This document shows, piece by piece, positions 61,138-64,000 of a stretch of 64,000 bases of DNA. The stretch is taken from NCBI GenBank assembly GCA_964406735.1, contig CAYOSU010000007.1:20435-84434 (forward strand), given 5' to 3'. This DNA is from CAYOSU01 sp964406735 (GTDB taxonomy: Bacteria; Bacillota; Clostridia; Christensenellales; CAMQZB01). Each line of letters starts with the position of its first letter. Position 1 is the stretch's first letter. The notes under the pieces are model-generated. The model made no database searches. It saw nothing but the letters and a program-made list of their open reading frames with translations, and was not told the DNA's origin. Position numbers and translations under genes: made by a program.

Positions 61138-61447
61138 GTTTATGCGATTGATGGTATTTTTCGATCTGCCTATGCTTACCGACAAGAATAGGCGTGATTA
61201 TAATCATTTTCACAAGTTTTTGCTCAAAAACGGCTTTATAATGATGCAAAAATCGGTATATACGAAGCTCGTGATAAACAACGTAACGAGTGCGGCGGTG
61301 CGGAGAAAAGTGAGCGAAAATCTTCCGCCCGACGGAATAGTAGAGCTTCTCGAAATAACGGAGAATCAATTTTCGAGGATAGAGTACCTTTTGGGCGAAC
61401 ATCAAAGCTCGACTATAGATTCGATGGATAGATTGATAGAGCTATGA
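61127..61447 (+). CDS. cas2: CRISPR-associated protein Cas2
   Basis: 106 aa. Ferredoxin-like fold beginning MRLMVFFDLPMLTDKNRRDYNHFHKFLLKNGFIMMQKSVY, typical of type II-A Cas2. It forms the Cas1-Cas2 adaptation complex as the structural dimer. ATG 61127 overlaps cas1; a second ATG at 61142 is possible. The stop overlaps csn2 (ATGA). Confidence 0.96.
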   Translation: MNYKFMRLMVFFDLPMLTDKNRRDYNHFHKFLLKNGFIMMQKSVYTKLVINNVTSAAVRRKVSENLPPDGIVELLEITENQFSRIEYLLGEHQSSTIDSMDRLIEL

Positions 61448-62145
61448 AGTCTGAAATAAAGGTAGCAAGCGTTCATTTAGAAACGCCTTTAATAATATCC
61501 GACGAGTTCGTTCAGCTTTTGATAGTGGAAAGCCCCGATGAATTTTTTGCAATGGTGTCGGACTTAGATAAGCAGCTTGACGGAGAAGAGGGAGTATTTG
61601 CCTTTTCCCGCAACGGAGAATTGATAGCACCGTCGAAATTCGGAACGATGATAGCGGACGTTTTCCATTTCGGAGTAACGGATAAAAAGATAGTAAATTT
61701 ATTATATAAAAAGCTCGAAAATATCTCTTACAACGAAAAACCCGATTACTATTACGATCTCGTTTCAAAGACCGTCGGTTTTATGGAAGAGCTTTCCTAT
61801 TGCGTGCCCTTTGCCCTTGAATACGGCGAACCTGCGCCGTCCGATTTTTTCAAGATAACTGGTCTTAAATTCGAAGAGAATTACGACAGCATAGAAGAAA
61901 AGATAATTTGCTATATAAATGCGTTGATAGAACTTAAAAATTGCGAATTTTTCGTTTTTGTCAACTTAAAGAGCGTTTTATCCGACGAAAGACTTCAAAG
62001 AGTTTATGATCATTGCAGATCCGAACAGGTAGGTCTGCTTTTGGTCGAAAGTTGCAAGCAAAGAGCTACGCTCCCTTGCGAAAAAGCGGTAATTATAACC
62101 GAAGATCTTTGTGAGATACTTGAAAACTACGAGGATTTGTGTTAA
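61444..62145 (+). CDS. csn2: CRISPR-associated protein Csn2 (type II-A)
   Basis: 233 aa. Csn2 forms a tetrameric ring that binds DNA ends and aids spacer acquisition; its presence fixes subtype II-A. Family pattern: an N-terminal beta-rich part (IKVASVHLETPLIISDEFVQLLIVES), a helical middle with ENYDSIEEKIICYINALIEL, and the C-terminal strand-helix set FFVFVNLKSVLSDERLQRVYDHC and VIITEDLCEIL. Length fits the short (canonical) Csn2 class. Confidence 0.93.
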   Translation: MKSEIKVASVHLETPLIISDEFVQLLIVESPDEFFAMVSDLDKQLDGEEGVFAFSRNGELIAPSKFGTMIADVFHFGVTDKKIVNLLYKKLENISYNEKPDYYYDLVSKTVGFMEELSYCVPFALEYGEPAPSDFFKITGLKFEENYDSIEEKIICYINALIELKNCEFFVFVNLKSVLSDERLQRVYDHCRSEQVGLLLVESCKQRATLPCEKAVIITEDLCEILENYEDLC

Positions 62146-62227
62146 AATATTATAAAAGACCTGTTTGATACAAGGTATTGCAGAATGACCATATCGTCAA
62201 TATGCGACTACCGGACCTTGATTTGAG
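62146..62227 (+). promoter_or_regulatory. CRISPR leader with ATTTGAG anchor
   Basis: 82 bp between csn2 and the first repeat. It ends in ATTTGAG (62221-62227), identical to the leader-anchoring sequence next to repeat 1 in some streptococcal II-A arrays, where it directs Cas1-Cas2 integration. A pre-crRNA promoter is not obvious; TTGCAG and TATGCG with 17 bp between them are a weak guess. Confidence 0.75.
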
Positions 62228-64000
62228 GTTTGAGTGTCTTGTTATTCTGTAATACTTTCAAACTTCGACTTTACTTTTTTAGGCATTGACTTAGTTTGAG
62301 TGTCTTGTTATTCTGTAATACTTTCAAACACCCTCGCAAGACGACATCGACGATAAAGAGTTTGAGTGTCTTGTTATTCTGTAATACTTTCAAACCAAGA
62401 AGTTCTATGAGTTCCGTTAGATAAGGTTTGAGTGTCTTGTTATTCTGTAATACTTTCAAACACAACGCTCCGCCGTGAGTTTCGTGACCAAGTTTGAGTG
62501 TCTTGTTATTCTGTAATACTTTCAAACTCGTAATGTTTCCAAACACTCTTCGGAACTGTTTGAGTGTCTTGTTATTCTGTAATACTTTCAAACGGTTCAG
62601 GACTTGATTACGAGGCAGGATATGTTTGAGTGTCTTGTTATTCTGTAATACTTTCAAACTTCGACTTTACTTTTTTAGGCATTGACTTAGTTTGAGTGTC
62701 TTGTTATTCTGTAATACTTTCAAACACGACTATCAGCATATGCAATACCTGCTTGGTTTGAGTGTCTTGTTATTCTGTAATACTTTCAAACGACCGCAAA
62801 AGATTTTGCATGCCAGTACGCGTTTGAGTGTCTTGTTATTCTGTAATACTTTCAAACAGGAGGTGCAAAAATGGCGGAAAACATCAAGTTTGAGTGTCTT
62901 GTTATTCTGTAATACTTTCAAACACTCAAAATATGCCATATAGCCTATCGTAGGTTTGAGTGTCTTGTTATTCTGTAATACTTTCAAACCCTCAATCACT
63001 TTCATTTGTTCCTTTACCTGTTTGAGTGTCTTGTTATTCTGTAATACTTTCAAACCCCACTGTTGTGCCTTGAATTGTCCTTGTAGTTTGAGTGTCTTGT
63101 TATTCTGTAATACTTTCAAACCACTCTTTTTGCAATTCTTTTACTCTTTGGGTTTGAGTGTCTTGTTATTCTGTAATACTTTCAAACCCTCAATCACTTT
63201 CATTTGTTCCCTTACATGTTTGAGTGTCTTGTTATTCTGTAATACTTTCAAACGAGGTGATGTAAAATGGAAGAGCAAAATAAGTTTGAGTGTCTTGTTA
63301 TTCTGTAATACTTTCAAACTGTCCGCTTGTGCTTTGGTCGGCGTTGCGGGTTTGAGTGTCTTGTTATTCTGTAATACTTTCAAACACGAGCAGGTCGCTT
63401 TCGTGAAGCTCTCGGTGTTTGAGTGTCTTGTTATTCTGTAATACTTTCAAACAGAGCTACCGTGCGAGCATCGTCAAGTGCGGTTTGAGTGTCTTGTTAT
63501 TCTGTAATACTTTCAAACTCCTCGCTTTTAAGCTCGGATACGCTCTAAGTTTGAGTGTCTTGTTATTCTGTAATACTTTCAAACTTGCCACCTCGGCAAC
63601 CGTCTTGCCCGATTGTTTGAGTGTCTTGTTATTCTGTAATACTTTCAAACAGAGCCTTAACCGTCATATTCGGGAGCTCCGTTTGAGTGTCTTGTTATTC
63701 TGTAATACTTTCAAACAAGAACAGATAGATCTCCTCTATCAGACGAAGTTTGAGTGTCTTGTTATTCTGTAATACTTTCAAACCTTGATAGTTACGGTGT
63801 CGCCCGTTGCAAAGTTTGAGTGTCTTGTTATTCTGTAATACTTTCAAACCCTCAAACACTTTCATTTGTTCCTTGACCTGTTTGAGTGTCTTGTTATTCT
63901 GTAATACTTTCAAACCAAATAGGTAGCATAGTCGTTACCAAGCTCGTTTGAGTGTCTTGTTATTCTGTAATACTTTCAAACTGTCCGCTTGTGCTTTGGT
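62228..64000 (+). CRISPR. CRISPR array, 27 repeats in window, continues past the edge
   Basis: 27 identical 36-bp repeats (GTTTGAGTGTCTTG...ATACTTTCAAAC), the first at 62228-62263 and the last at 63946-63981. There are 26 complete spacers of 30 bp (two of 31, at 63386 and 63717) and a partial one at the window end. The repeat ends GTTTGA/TCAAAC are inverse to each other. Array orientation follows from the leader on the left and from the tracrRNA anti-repeat, which pairs with the repeat 5' part. Spacers at 62264 and 62660 are identical, as are 63320 and the visible 19 nt of 63982; 62990, 63188 and 63850 are near-identical. Confidence 0.99.

Noticed and set aside
62271..63913. Open frames inside the CRISPR array
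   Set aside because: Repeated KVLQNNKTLK or LSVLLFCNTFK peptides are translations of the 36-bp repeat, not proteins.

Overview
The window looks like a chromosomal segment of a Gram-positive anaerobe of the Clostridia (Bacillota), probably a gut polysaccharide degrader. The evidence is the pyruvate:ferredoxin oxidoreductase, an energy-coupling-factor module next to truA, WhiA, a SpoVB/MazG (yabM-yabN-like) pair, AGGAGG-type ribosome binding sites, a type II-A CRISPR system, and many simple hairpin-plus-U-run terminators. I cannot name the species; a Christensenellales-like lineage is a guess from gene style. No rRNA or tRNA gene was seen.

Layout. 1-9.2 kb: a truncated AraC-type regulator divergent from a domain-permuted GH3 beta-glucosidase, an acyltransferase-fold protein, a PIG-V-like membrane glycosyltransferase, and an esterase-PlsC-membrane protein operon. 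9.3-20.3 kb: a housekeeping run of flippase, mazG, solute-binding-like protein, murB, PHP phosphoesterase, whiA, dnaE and pfkA. 20.5-22.6 kb: rlmD/rumA, whose 3' end is partly duplicated on the far side of a small four-helix-bundle-protein element. 22.7-38.2 kb: carbohydrate genes (AraC regulator, GH43-like, DMT and GPH transporters, esterase, GH2, two sugar isomerases, later a sialate O-acetylesterase) mixed with a CofE-like ligase, YitT and a NERD protein. 38.3-45.6 kb: PFOR, divergent ecfA1-ecfA2-ecfT, truA. 45.6-52.7 kb: an accessory stretch rich in hairpin repeats, with a MerR/aldo-keto reductase/flavoprotein cluster, a surface lipoprotein and a candidate structured RNA. 52.7-53.7 kb: rplM-rpsI on the minus strand. 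54.2-55.7 kb: two small unknown genes and a tandem repeat tract. 55.8-64 kb: a complete type II-A CRISPR-Cas locus.

The CRISPR locus holds a divergent tracrRNA, cas9, cas1, cas2, csn2, an AT-rich leader ending in ATTTGAG, and 27 identical 36-bp repeats running off the window edge. The tracrRNA has a near-consensus promoter and an anti-repeat whose pairing with the repeat reproduces the 2-nt/4-nt bulge of SpCas9 guides. The apparent cas9 promoter lies upstream of the tracrRNA on the opposite strand, so the cas mRNA leader would be fully antisense to tracrRNA. The array holds two exact spacer duplications and a trio of near-identical spacers whose differences read as silent or conservative changes in one reading frame, which points to repeated sampling of one viral gene family.

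The best candidates for something undescribed are the roughly 0.65-kb rumA-end element, the multi-hairpin RNA candidate at 51.8-52.1 kb, and the spacer trio.
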